From a bacterium (GTDB lineage: Bacteria > Zhuqueibacterota > QNDG01 > JAFGCO01): 64,000 nt of DNA. The notes beneath the pieces were generated by a model that saw nothing but the letters and a program-made list of their open reading frames with translations, did not search any database and was not told where the DNA came from. How positions within the stretch are numbered: the first letter of the stretch is position 1; the number at the start of each line of letters is the position of its first letter. The position numbers and the translations under genes are program-made. Below are positions 8,943-17,724 of this stretch, piece by piece. The stretch covers positions 1 through 64,000 of the forward strand of contig JAFGCO010000002.1 in NCBI GenBank assembly GCA_016932575.1, given 5' to 3'.

Positions 8943-9740
8943 ATGAGTGAGTTGACACACATCCTTTTCGTTGCGGACATTGTCGGCCAACAGGGTTTAG
9001 ACACGCTCGCTTCAATTCTGCCACGGCTTCATCAGTCACATGAAATCGATATGGTTATTGTGAATGGGGAAAATGTGACGAAAGGGAAAGGATTGGATGA
9101 CAAATCCGTTCAAATTTTATGGGATATGGGCGTTCATGTGATCACAAGTGGAAATCATATCTGGCAGCGTCGAAAGTATCTAAAACAATTGGTTTCCAAC
9201 CCAAATGTTTTAAGACCATTAAATTATCCCAGCGAAGTACCGGGGCACGGCTCTTGCATTTATGAAACGAAGAAAAATATCCGAGTTGGTGTGATTAATC
9301 TGCAGGGAAGAAGCTTTATGTATCCTATTGATTGTCCATTTAAGTGCGTTATCAGTGAAATTGAGTTATTGAAAAAAAAAGATGTTCAGTGTATCATTGT
9401 TGATTTTCACGCTGAGGCAACCGCAGAAAAGATCGCATTGGCATATTTTCTTGATGGTAAAATAAGCTGTGTTGTAGGTACACATACACATGTACAGACT
9501 GCTGATGAACAGATATTACCTCATGGAACAGCTTTTATTACAGATGTTGGAATGACTGGATCTCATTATTCAGTTATCGGAATGGACATTGATACAGCCA
9601 TACAGCGTTTTATTACACAAATACCCATTCATTATACAATAGGATCAGATGTTGATTTAAAGTTTTGTGGTGCTTACATTACTGTAGATCATAAAACAGG
9701 GAAGGCCTGTTCGATAAAGCGTTTACGAATTGATATTTAG
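8943..9740 (+). CDS. YmdB/TIGR00282-type metallophosphoesterase
   Basis: Calcineurin-like phosphoesterase of the family that includes Bacillus YmdB, a 2',3'-cyclic nucleotide phosphodiesterase. Visible motifs are VADIVGQQG at the start, NGENVTKGKG, TSGNHIWQRR, DFHAEATAEK, GTHTHVQTAD and ITDVGMTG near the end, all metal-site segments of the family. The 265-residue length is typical. It is six bases from rny, so the two are probably co-transcribed. In Bacillus YmdB affects RNase Y-dependent expression; a similar link here is inference. Confidence 0.92.
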   Translation: MSELTHILFVADIVGQQGLDTLASILPRLHQSHEIDMVIVNGENVTKGKGLDDKSVQILWDMGVHVITSGNHIWQRRKYLKQLVSNPNVLRPLNYPSEVPGHGSCIYETKKNIRVGVINLQGRSFMYPIDCPFKCVISEIELLKKKDVQCIIVDFHAEATAEKIALAYFLDGKISCVVGTHTHVQTADEQILPHGTAFITDVGMTGSHYSVIGMDIDTAIQRFITQIPIHYTIGSDVDLKFCGAYITVDHKTGKACSIKRLRIDI

Positions 9741-9757
9741 TTGATTGGGGCGGGTTT

Positions 9758-11116
9758 ATGATAAAATCTAAAATTATTACAGCGAAGATAAAAATTAAAA
9801 ATATTATTCAGGATTCTTTTTTCTTTCAAATTCCTGGAGAAAGCACCAATCACTCTGAAATTTTAAAAATTGCTTTAGAAAAATATTCAACAAAATACGG
9901 ACATCTAAAGGCTGACATTCAGGGCAATCTGCTTGTGATGCAATGGAAACCTGATAAACTTGACAACTCAGCAGAACAAATTCATCAGTCTGCGATTAAG
10001 CTGGCAAAGGAAAAGCATTTTGATATCGCAGAGAAAAAATGGCAGCAGGCCATTCAGATGAATCCTTCAGATGTTGAATATCCATATAAACTCGGACTTT
10101 TATATTTTGAACAAAAAAGATATCAGCAATCCATTGATATACTGAATCATGTCATTGAAATATGTCCAATTCATGAACGTGCTCATCTCATTCTTGGCAT
10201 TGCATATATTAAATTGAGAAAAATCAATCGTGCAGAGATACACATATTGCATTGTCGCAGATTAAATCATCAGAATGCGTTGGCATTTTTAAATTTAGGA
10301 GCCATCTATAGCATTCAGAGACGATTTGAAGACGCTATTCATATGTTTCAGAAAACGATTTCTTTGTCTCCAAAGGAAGTCAGGGCATATTTGGGATTAG
10401 GTCAGATTTATGCTGTACTCAATGATACTGAAAATGCCAATGAACAGTTTAACAAAATCATTCAAATTGCTCCGAATTCAAAAATTGCTGAGACAGCAAA
10501 AATTTCAATAAAAACAACTGATTCTGCAGAAAATGTTTCAAGACCGGATTTTGTTGAAGTAAAAAAAGAAGAAAAAATAGCCACTGGAATCGGTTATTAT
10601 CTTGCAGGAGATTACAAGAATGCCGGCAATCTGTATAAAGACTATTTAAAATTCAAACCTTCCGATGATTTTGTCTGGTATCTTTTATCAGAAGCAATGC
10701 TGAGAGTCGGTAAGATTGAAGAATCTGCTGACTGTTTAAAAAAAGCCATACGCACCAATCCGAATCGAGCATTATATTATAAAACACTTGGAATTGTGTT
10801 ACATCAGCAAGCGAAAACAGAAGAAGCCATAAAAATTTTCAAAAAGGCCATAGAACTCGGAAAAAGGGATCCATTGACACATACACTATATGGAATTAAT
10901 CTGTTGAGATTAAAAAAACATAATGAGGGTATTCAGCAATTGCAGAACATACTGAAAAAAGACCCAAATAATCCACTGGCAATGTATCATTTAAGCCTGG
11001 CGTTGTTAAAACAAAAGCAAAATAAAAAAGCAGAAGAACTTGTAGAAAAAATTCTGAGCATCAAATCAGATTTTCCTGTGAAGAGGCAAGCAAGAGCATT
11101 GAAAAATAAATTATGA
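9758..11116 (+). CDS. TPR-repeat protein
   Basis: A 452-residue soluble protein with no signal peptide. From about residue 75 it consists of tetratricopeptide repeats, recognisable by spaced A-x-x-x-W/Y...P-N patterns such as AEKKWQQAIQMNPSDVEYPY, AIHMFQKTISLSPKEVRAY, AIKIFKKAIELG and LKKDPNNPLAMYHL. There are about five repeats in the first half and five in the second, split by a charged linker (265-285). The N-terminal 70 residues have no match I recognise. TPRs bind proteins; the partner is unknown. It starts 17 bases after the phosphoesterase gene with GGGGCGGG before the ATG. Confidence 0.85.
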   Translation: MIKSKIITAKIKIKNIIQDSFFFQIPGESTNHSEILKIALEKYSTKYGHLKADIQGNLLVMQWKPDKLDNSAEQIHQSAIKLAKEKHFDIAEKKWQQAIQMNPSDVEYPYKLGLLYFEQKRYQQSIDILNHVIEICPIHERAHLILGIAYIKLRKINRAEIHILHCRRLNHQNALAFLNLGAIYSIQRRFEDAIHMFQKTISLSPKEVRAYLGLGQIYAVLNDTENANEQFNKIIQIAPNSKIAETAKISIKTTDSAENVSRPDFVEVKKEEKIATGIGYYLAGDYKNAGNLYKDYLKFKPSDDFVWYLLSEAMLRVGKIEESADCLKKAIRTNPNRALYYKTLGIVLHQQAKTEEAIKIFKKAIELGKRDPLTHTLYGINLLRLKKHNEGIQQLQNILKKDPNNPLAMYHLSLALLKQKQNKKAEELVEKILSIKSDFPVKRQARALKNKL

Positions 11117-11195
11117 ATTTCAAAAACGAAAGTAAAAGAAAGTAATTAAATACTTCGTATAATATATATTATGTTAAGTTAATTATTTTATCCAT

Positions 11196-12260
11196 ATGCA
11201 AAAGAGTCAATTTAATATCACTCGTACTTTAGATACTCATCAATGGAGTTCTTTTGTAAAAAATCATCCACAAGGCAATGTTTTTCATACACCTGAAATG
11301 TTTCATGTTTTTTCAAATGCCAATAATCATATTCCTGAATTATGGGCAACTTTGGATTCTGATAATCAAATTGCCTCACTTTTTTCTCCAGTTATCTTAA
11401 ACGGACGAAATAAATTATTTGATTTTTTTATGCAACGCAGTATTAGTTATGGCAGCTTATTGACCAATCTTGATACTGAAGACCTGGGATCTATTGAGAA
11501 ATTAATAAAAAGCTATTTAAAAACGTGTAAATTATTACCAATATTTATTGAAATGCGTAATTTAACTGATCTTTCGTATTTACGTAATATATTATTATCA
11601 TTTGGTTTTTGTTTTTATGATTATTTAAATTATATTATTCCATTGAATTTGCCTTTTGAGATCATGCTTAAGAGAATCTGTCGTTCTACTAGAAAAAGAA
11701 TTCGTAAAGAATTACGTGATCCAAAACTGGTAATTGAAACTGTGAATTCATCTGAAAAGGTTTCAATCTGTTATGGAATTTTAAAAAATTCTTATCGTCA
11801 TAATTGCGTTCCACTTGCTGATATCTCTTTGTTTTACAATGCTTTTAGAATATTATCTCCAAAGAATATGATAAAATTTACATTAGCAAAACATAAAAAC
11901 ATTTATATCGCGACTTCCATTGATCTTCTATACAAAGATACAATTTATGGCTGGTACGGCGGTTTTGATCGACATTATTCAAAATTTTCTGCGAATGAAA
12001 TTTTAATGTGGCATCTTCTTACATGGGGTGCCAGTCAGGGATATAAATTTTATGATTTTGGAGGTGCCGGTAAACCCGATGAAACATATCGAGTAAGAGA
12101 TTTCAAAGCTAAATTTGGAGGTAATCTGGTAAATTACGGACGCTTTTTATCTGTCAACGCTCCTGTTCGATTTTATTTTGGTACAGGAGCTTATAAATTT
12201 TTTCAAAACACGATACATTTCTTCAAATCAATAAATAAAAAAACAAATATGATTCGATGA
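11196..12260 (+). CDS. FemAB-like acyl/aminoacyl transferase
   Basis: A 354-residue protein of the FemAB/GNAT superfamily. It opens with a W-x-x-F-V...G-x-x-F-H/T pattern (HQWSSFVKNHPQGNVFHTP), has a central R-x-x-R-K-x-[IL]-RK segment (RSTRKRIRKELRD), and ends with a second GNAT-like half containing YGWYGGFDRHYSKFSANEIL and YKFYDFGGAG. Relatives include peptidoglycan-bridge transferases and enzymes that add acyl groups to envelope polysaccharide. The substrate cannot be told. A similar but diverged gene lies at 59153-60145. It is the last gene of the + strand block and meets the OPT gene tail to tail. Confidence 0.8.
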   Translation: MQKSQFNITRTLDTHQWSSFVKNHPQGNVFHTPEMFHVFSNANNHIPELWATLDSDNQIASLFSPVILNGRNKLFDFFMQRSISYGSLLTNLDTEDLGSIEKLIKSYLKTCKLLPIFIEMRNLTDLSYLRNILLSFGFCFYDYLNYIIPLNLPFEIMLKRICRSTRKRIRKELRDPKLVIETVNSSEKVSICYGILKNSYRHNCVPLADISLFYNAFRILSPKNMIKFTLAKHKNIYIATSIDLLYKDTIYGWYGGFDRHYSKFSANEILMWHLLTWGASQGYKFYDFGGAGKPDETYRVRDFKAKFGGNLVNYGRFLSVNAPVRFYFGTGAYKFFQNTIHFFKSINKKTNMIR

Positions 12261-12283
12261 AATTTTTTCGTTTTTATTGTCAT

Positions 12284-14167
12284 TCATGATCTCGATTTTA
12301 ATGCAACCCGATATAAAAACCAACCCAAACAACAGAATACAATCCCGGATACCATTTGTCCCATCCATTCCGACGGATAAATAATTTTAAAAAATTCGGG
12401 TCGTCGTGTTTGAATAACGGCAATGATGGCGATAACAACACCCATCAATCCTTCACCTGCAATAAATCCGGAACTTAAAAGAATACCCTGGTCTCTTCCT
12501 TTTTCTGAAAACGATTTATCATTTTGGATCCTGTGATCCAAGACATGACGTAATAATCCCCCAAGAAATACAGGAGTCATTGTGTATAATGGCAGATAGA
12601 CGCCTACAGCAAACGGAAGCGGTGGTATGCGGAATAAAAAAATAATGACAGAAATCAATGCGCCAATGCCAACAAGTGTCCAATTCAGATTTCCATCCAA
12701 CACACCGTCTAACACTGTTTTCATCAGAGTTGCTTGCGGTGCCGGAAGTTCCGAACTGCCGAATCCGTAGGCCTTGCCCAGATAAAATACTGCTAAACAG
12801 ACAAAAAAGGCGGAACCGATTGCACCGATAATTTCACTTATTTGTTGTTTTCGTGGTGTTGCACCCACAAGAAAGCCGGATTTCAAATCCTGAGAAATAT
12901 CGCCGGCAATGGATGCAGCAATACAAACCACCGTTCCAATTGTCAATGCTGTAATTTTACCTGTAAGATCTGTCCATCCTAATAATTTAAATATCATACC
13001 GACACCAAGTAAAGTTACAATTGCCATACCTGATGTCGGATTGCTTGAAACACCAATCATCCCGACAATTCGAGAAGAAACTGTAACAAAACAGAAAGCA
13101 AATATGACAATTGCAATACCGCTGATCAGCCTCATCAAAAATCCGGTTTGCATACCGATAATTCCGGGAATAAAAGCAATGATTGCAACAACAAAACCAA
13201 CACCGATGATGACATAATGAACAGACAAATCCTGTTGCGTACGCAGTTTTCCCTTCCCCATCATCCCGGCACTTGCTTTCAATTCATTTAATCCAATACG
13301 CAATGATTCAATCATCGTCGGGATGGATTTGGCAACAGTGATTAAACCAGCCATAGCCACAGCGCCCGCCCCAATAATTCGAATGTATTGATTCCATATT
13401 TCTTCCGGTGCCAGATTTTGTGTAACTTCAGGAAAATGCCATGCAATAAAAGGTATAATGAAAACCCATGAAAGCAGGCCTCCGCCAACCATAATCGTTC
13501 CGATACGCAGACCCAGGATGTATCCAACCCCCAGCAATGCTGGTGTGGTGGATATACCGACATTTGCTTTCGGCAAAACCGGCAGTTTTATATTCACTTT
13601 CGAAGGCCATAAATACATCAAAGAAATCAATCCTTTGTAAAGCGCACCGATACCAAGCCCGCGAAAAACATTTTTTGCAGTTGATCCTCCCTCATTGGCT
13701 GCTATCAGCACTTCGGCACTGGCTGTACCTTCAGGATATGGTAAAAATAAATGCTCCTTGACAATAAGAAATCCCCGTAACGGAATCATAAATAGAACAC
13801 CAAGAATACCACCGCACATTGCCAGTAAAGTCATCTGATAAAGCGGTACATTGTATCCCCAAATATATAAAGCCGGAATGGTAAAAATAATACCTGAAGC
13901 CAGCGACGAACTTGCCGATCCCGCTGTTTGAGAAATGTTGCATTCAAGGATAGTTGATTTTCCTAAGAGAGGAGTCAGCATTTTTAAAATTGCCACTGAA
14001 ATCACAGCCAGCGGAATGGCTGTACTAATGGTCAACCCAACACGTAAACCAAGATAGGCGTTTGCACTGCCAAAGATCGCACCAAGAAACACACCGAGCA
14101 TAACCGTTTTCAGATTAAAATCCGGCAGAGATTGACTGGCTGGAATAAAAGGTTTATGATTAGACAT
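12284..14167 (-). CDS. OPT family oligopeptide transporter
   Basis: Inner-membrane protein of 627 residues with about 14 hydrophobic helices. The N-terminal part FGSANAYLGLRVGLTISTAIP and the later SNPTSGMAIVT and AGDISQDLKSGFLVGATPRKQQ are typical of the prokaryotic OPT branch, thought to take up oligopeptides or metal chelates by proton symport. Length is typical. AGGAG precedes the ATG. It is divergent from the sirtuin gene across 88 bases and appears to be a single-gene unit. The substrate is unknown. Confidence 0.93.
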   Translation of the reverse strand: MSNHKPFIPASQSLPDFNLKTVMLGVFLGAIFGSANAYLGLRVGLTISTAIPLAVISVAILKMLTPLLGKSTILECNISQTAGSASSSLASGIIFTIPALYIWGYNVPLYQMTLLAMCGGILGVLFMIPLRGFLIVKEHLFLPYPEGTASAEVLIAANEGGSTAKNVFRGLGIGALYKGLISLMYLWPSKVNIKLPVLPKANVGISTTPALLGVGYILGLRIGTIMVGGGLLSWVFIIPFIAWHFPEVTQNLAPEEIWNQYIRIIGAGAVAMAGLITVAKSIPTMIESLRIGLNELKASAGMMGKGKLRTQQDLSVHYVIIGVGFVVAIIAFIPGIIGMQTGFLMRLISGIAIVIFAFCFVTVSSRIVGMIGVSSNPTSGMAIVTLLGVGMIFKLLGWTDLTGKITALTIGTVVCIAASIAGDISQDLKSGFLVGATPRKQQISEIIGAIGSAFFVCLAVFYLGKAYGFGSSELPAPQATLMKTVLDGVLDGNLNWTLVGIGALISVIIFLFRIPPLPFAVGVYLPLYTMTPVFLGGLLRHVLDHRIQNDKSFSEKGRDQGILLSSGFIAGEGLMGVVIAIIAVIQTRRPEFFKIIYPSEWMGQMVSGIVFCCLGWFLYRVALKSRS

Positions 14168-14255
14168 TAAAAACTCCTGAAAATTCGATTGATCTGATGG
14201 AAATAATCATTATATTAAAAAAAACAAAATTTAATTAAAATGCAACCGATTCTTT

Positions 14256-15035
14256 ATGAATAATCGACGACTTCCTTCATTGACACCAGAACAATGCGGT
14301 TCCAGAATATTGGATGCAAAATGTATTGTCGCCTTCACAGGCGCTGGTATTTCTACGGCAGCTGGTATTCCCGACTTTCGCGGGCCCAATGGATTATATA
14401 CGACTGGAAAATATAATGCGGATAAGGTTTTTGAAATTGACTATTTTCATAAGCATCCTGAAATGTTTTATGAATTCAGCCGGGATTTTATTCAAATCCT
14501 GAAAAAAATTCAACCGACAATTACTCATCGGTTTCTGGCTCGTCTCGAATCCGAGGATCTGCTGACTGGGGTGATTACCCAAAACATAGACACCTTGCAT
14601 CACAGGGCAGGCTCTATAAATATCGCTGAAGTGCATGGCTCATACTGGAGCGCTTCATGTCTCAGTTGTAATCAATTTATAAAAAATGGTGCCACCCTCG
14701 ACTGGTGGGAAGAACAAATGACACAAAGTCCGCGATCTCCGGTTGTTTTATGCCCGCATTGCGGTGGTATTATTAAACCGGATGTTGTTTTTTTTGGGGA
14801 ACCTGTCCGTGATCTTGACAAAGCTGAAACTATGATAAAATCATGCGATTTGCTTCTTGTACTGGGTTCATCATTAACGGTTTATCCTGCTGCCCTGCTT
14901 CCACAGCTTACTTCTGCTTCAACAATTGTGGTCAACCAGGGAGATGTTATGATTTCATTTCGACAGGATATGTATTTTATCTTATCTGACCTGGATGCTT
15001 TTTTTAAAAAAGTCATTGATTTTATTGACTCCTAA
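14256..15035 (+). CDS. Sir2 family NAD-dependent protein deacylase
   Basis: Sirtuin of 259 residues that removes acyl groups from lysine using NAD. The NAD-binding motifs are FTGAGISTAAGIPDFRGPNG and QNIDTLHHRAG. The catalytic His is in EVHGS. The zinc site is formed by CLSC and CPHCGG. VFFGE and GSSLTVYPAA complete the fold. Length and motif order are normal for a bacterial sirtuin. The next gene, a response regulator, starts 51 bases later. Confidence 0.95.
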   Translation: MNNRRLPSLTPEQCGSRILDAKCIVAFTGAGISTAAGIPDFRGPNGLYTTGKYNADKVFEIDYFHKHPEMFYEFSRDFIQILKKIQPTITHRFLARLESEDLLTGVITQNIDTLHHRAGSINIAEVHGSYWSASCLSCNQFIKNGATLDWWEEQMTQSPRSPVVLCPHCGGIIKPDVVFFGEPVRDLDKAETMIKSCDLLLVLGSSLTVYPAALLPQLTSASTIVVNQGDVMISFRQDMYFILSDLDAFFKKVIDFIDS

Positions 15036-15086
15036 GTTTTGCTTTATTATATTTGATATACTTAATAAAATACCAATGGAAATTCC

Positions 15087-15527
15087 ATGAGTCAATCTTC
15101 ACCAAAGACAATTCTCATAATAGAAGACAATCCGGCCAGTATCAAATTTGTACAAACCCATCTTCAAAAGAATGATTATAATACAGTCATTGCCAAGGGA
15201 GGTTTCGACGGTCTAAATAAAGCGCGCTCTGTTAAACCCGACTTAATTTTACTTGATATTATGCTTCCCGATCTTGATGGGCACAAATTATGTAAAATGA
15301 TTAAATCCAACAATGATCTCAAATCAATACCTGTTGCTATGTTTACTTCCCGCGATACAGACGAAGATGCTGATATGGCCAAAAAAGTCGGAGCAGATGC
15401 TTTTATTTTAAAGAACACACGCATTCAGATTGTCATGGATATTATCGAACGGCTGATTGAAAATTCGAAAAAGAGAAAGCATTCCCCGAAAAAGACAGAA
15501 GATAAGTCAAAAGAAACATCTGAATAA
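15087..15527 (+). CDS. Single-domain response regulator (CheY-like)
   Basis: A 146-residue protein with one receiver domain (about 7-125). The acidic pocket is IIEDN, the phosphoacceptor Asp is in LLDIMLPD, the conserved Thr/Ser is in MFTSRD, and the lysine is in FILK. After the receiver there is a charged, Lys-rich tail of about 20 residues with no output domain. It may relay signals by protein contact. No kinase is next to it. Confidence 0.92.
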   Translation: MSQSSPKTILIIEDNPASIKFVQTHLQKNDYNTVIAKGGFDGLNKARSVKPDLILLDIMLPDLDGHKLCKMIKSNNDLKSIPVAMFTSRDTDEDADMAKKVGADAFILKNTRIQIVMDIIERLIENSKKRKHSPKKTEDKSKETSE

Positions 15528-15580
15528 TTCATCTATAAATCACTTAAAAATAAATTATTTCAATTGAAAATCGCTTATTG

Positions 15581-15958
15581 ATGAAAGAAAAATGCAAACT
15601 TCTTGTGATTGGAGATCGTGTGCTTATAGCACCCGACAGTGGAGAAGATCGCACGGCAGTCGGACTTTATCTTCCCAAAACTGTGACTGAAAAAGATGAA
15701 GTACAAAGCGGCCGAATTGTGGCAACAGGGCCCGGCCAGCCTCTCCCCTCACCCAAAGACGTGGACGATGAACCATGGAAAGCAGGCATAAGCGGTAATG
15801 TACAGCATGTTCCTATGCAGGCTAAGACAGGGGATCATGCCATTTTTTTACGTAAGGCTGCAATTGAAATCAAATATGAAAAAAAGACATATCTTGTTGT
15901 GCCTCAAGCTGCGATTTTAGTACTGCTTCGCGACAGTACAGATATCATTGATATCTGA
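15581..15958 (+). CDS. GroES-like co-chaperone, long variant
   Basis: A 125-residue relative of chaperonin-10. The GroES signature is spread over GDRVLIAP, GLYLPKTVTEKDEVQSGRIV, VATGPGQ, KTGDHAIF and YLVVPQAAILVLLR. Compared with the usual 95-residue GroES there is an insert of about 20 residues (near 50-72) before the VPMQAKTGD segment. I recall this longer form as a known stand-alone family in Bacteroidetes-like genomes. No groEL is beside it. A TTG at 15578 is possible, but the ATG at 15581 is preferred. Confidence 0.85.
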   Translation: MKEKCKLLVIGDRVLIAPDSGEDRTAVGLYLPKTVTEKDEVQSGRIVATGPGQPLPSPKDVDDEPWKAGISGNVQHVPMQAKTGDHAIFLRKAAIEIKYEKKTYLVVPQAAILVLLRDSTDIIDI

Positions 15959-16088
15959 ACGTTTTAAGGATCTTGAATCCAGAAACGGTAACCTTACAGT
16001 GTAAAAATTTAAAAAATATTTTTGGGAGGATAAACATAATTTATTTAATATTTTCATTGCCAAACCAATTGAGAACCAATAAATCATT

Positions 16089-17267
16089 ATGAGTGATATT
16101 CCAATGAATCCGCAGAGAATTCGAATTTATCATATCGTTAAAACCATTCATAATAAAATTATCAAGCATCTTTTCAAATCTGCTGTCATCACTTCAGGTT
16201 TCATACTACTTGTCTGTTCATTATTGCTGGCCATTGAACAGCATATTTCACTTCCCGGGGCATTTTTAAAAATGTTACCATTATTATTTGGAGAACTCGG
16301 AAGCATAGAATGGGAGAGTCCTTTAGCCAGACTTGCAGCGACATTTGGACTCATTGCAGGCGTCGGTTTTATTGCAATTGTCGGAGCAAGTTTAGTATCC
16401 TGGGTTGTTAATTTTTCTCTCCGAGGAGGGAGGATAATGAAAAGAGTAAACTGTAAAAATCATATTATTATCTGCGGCTGGAATATACAAGGTTATAATA
16501 TTATCAATCAGCTTTTATCTCCAGATATAAAAAATAATCGTCCAATTGTCATATTAGCGAATTTATCGAAAAGACCAGATATCGCTGATATTGTTGATTT
16601 TATATCGGGAGATCCAACGAAAGAAGAGGATTTAAAAAAAGCTGGAATAATGACAGCCGATACGGTTATCATATTGCCCGAGTTTAATAATAATAATAAA
16701 AATGGCATAAATCCAGATACTCAGGCTGTGTTAATTACACTTGCAGTTGAAACATTGAGACGTGATGTGTATACGTGTGTTCAGCTTTTTAGCTCAGATT
16801 ATAAAAAGCATCTTGAACATGCCCATGTGGATGAGTATATCTGTCTGGATGAATTAAGTGGAAATTTAATGGTTTCTTCTGCATTGAACCATGGTTTGTC
16901 ATGTGTGCTTCGCGAATTACTAAAATTTTCATCGGGAAGTGAGTTTTACAAAATCGCTTTACCCAAAATATTTGAGGGTATGTGTTTTAGAGACGTTGCG
17001 AAAATTTTGCATGATGAAAGAATGATTCTATTCTCTGTTGAGACAAAGGAAAATATACCAAAAATTGATGAGGATGGAAAAGAAATATTTAACAAAGACG
17101 GAAGTCATAAATATGAAAGTGTGCAGAAATATATCATCAATCCTCAAGAAAAGGATTATCCGGAAGACTATAAATTCAAACGGCATGATAATATTTTTAT
17201 TATCGCAGAAAGCGAACCCACAGTAAAAAAAATGAATTCAATTGCAAATAAATATCAATCAATTTAA
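16089..17267 (+). CDS. Potassium-channel-like protein with RCK (TrkA-N) domain and atypical pore
   Basis: Inner-membrane protein of 392 residues. It has two hydrophobic segments (about 31-50 and 80-108) around a short re-entrant region, then a Rossmann-type RCK domain starting with NHIIICGWNIQGYNII (about 124-265) and a second regulatory part with a lysine-rich insert. This is the layout of MthK-type channels. The expected selectivity filter TVGYGD is absent; the matching stretch reads GELGSIEWESPL (68-79). It may conduct another ion or be non-conducting. No ribosome binding site is obvious. Confidence 0.8.
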   Translation: MSDIPMNPQRIRIYHIVKTIHNKIIKHLFKSAVITSGFILLVCSLLLAIEQHISLPGAFLKMLPLLFGELGSIEWESPLARLAATFGLIAGVGFIAIVGASLVSWVVNFSLRGGRIMKRVNCKNHIIICGWNIQGYNIINQLLSPDIKNNRPIVILANLSKRPDIADIVDFISGDPTKEEDLKKAGIMTADTVIILPEFNNNNKNGINPDTQAVLITLAVETLRRDVYTCVQLFSSDYKKHLEHAHVDEYICLDELSGNLMVSSALNHGLSCVLRELLKFSSGSEFYKIALPKIFEGMCFRDVAKILHDERMILFSVETKENIPKIDEDGKEIFNKDGSHKYESVQKYIINPQEKDYPEDYKFKRHDNIFIIAESEPTVKKMNSIANKYQSI

Positions 17268-17285
17268 GATAATATACTGTTTTTG

Positions 17286-17417
17286 CTATTGTGAAATCAC
17301 TGCAATGACAATGTTTTCATATTCTTTTTTTTGTATCCTGTGATATATAGCCAATGGCCCCCTGTGTTTTGTCACATAATGAATAATATCAATTTCATGT
17401 TCGAAGGTTAATGGCAT
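17286..17417 (-). CDS. Possible small protein of 43 residues
   Basis: A short open frame inside a 457-base gap. It begins MPLTFEHEIDIIHYVTKHRG and ends with IVIAVISQ. The frame stays open for another 17 codons upstream, so this may be a small gene or the tail of a decayed longer one. The residue mix looks protein-like, but I recognise no family and no good ribosome binding site. It lies downstream of the arylsulfotransferase terminator on the same strand. Confidence 0.35.
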   Translation of the reverse strand: MPLTFEHEIDIIHYVTKHRGPLAIYHRIQKKEYENIVIAVISQ

Positions 17418-17418
17418 C

Positions 17419-17660
17419 ACACCCTTCCCTGTAAAAATCAGTTTTCGGTTGGTTAAAATGTCCTTGTATTATGGAAAAATTGTTCTGAAAAAAATGAAAA
17501 GGCGGAATAAAGTTTATACTATCTATATAAGTATTTGATTTTGTTAAACTTGTACATCTGTTTTAAACAAGCAACAGAAATGCATAGGTATTGATAGAAT
17601 CGGTATAGAATCGGTTGAGATATATACGGATTAATAACAGGATACATCCTATAGAAAGCA
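17419..17660. other. AT-rich intergenic stretch with an 11-bp tandem repeat
   Basis: No gene is visible here. At 17594-17615 the unit ATAGAATCGGT occurs twice without a gap, one helical turn apart. Such spacing is common for paired regulator half-sites. It could serve the possible small gene at 17286-17417, or it could be chance. Confidence 0.4.
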
Positions 17661-17688
17661 TTAAAGAAGGCGGGTATAAAATCCGCCT
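17661..17688 (-). terminator. Terminator of the arylsulfotransferase gene
   Basis: On the - strand AGGCGG (17688-17683) pairs with CCGCCT (17673-17668) around a nine-base loop, followed by TTCTTTAA. It is placed 37 bases after the stop codon of the gene at 17725-20625. Confidence 0.75.
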
Positions 17689-17724
17689 CATTGCACCCAT
17701 TTTATTGCATGAAAGGCATCTTCC

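Noticed and set aside
15581-15958. Frameshifted or damaged groES
   Set aside because: The insert is in frame and flanked by intact GroES blocks; it fits a known longer family.
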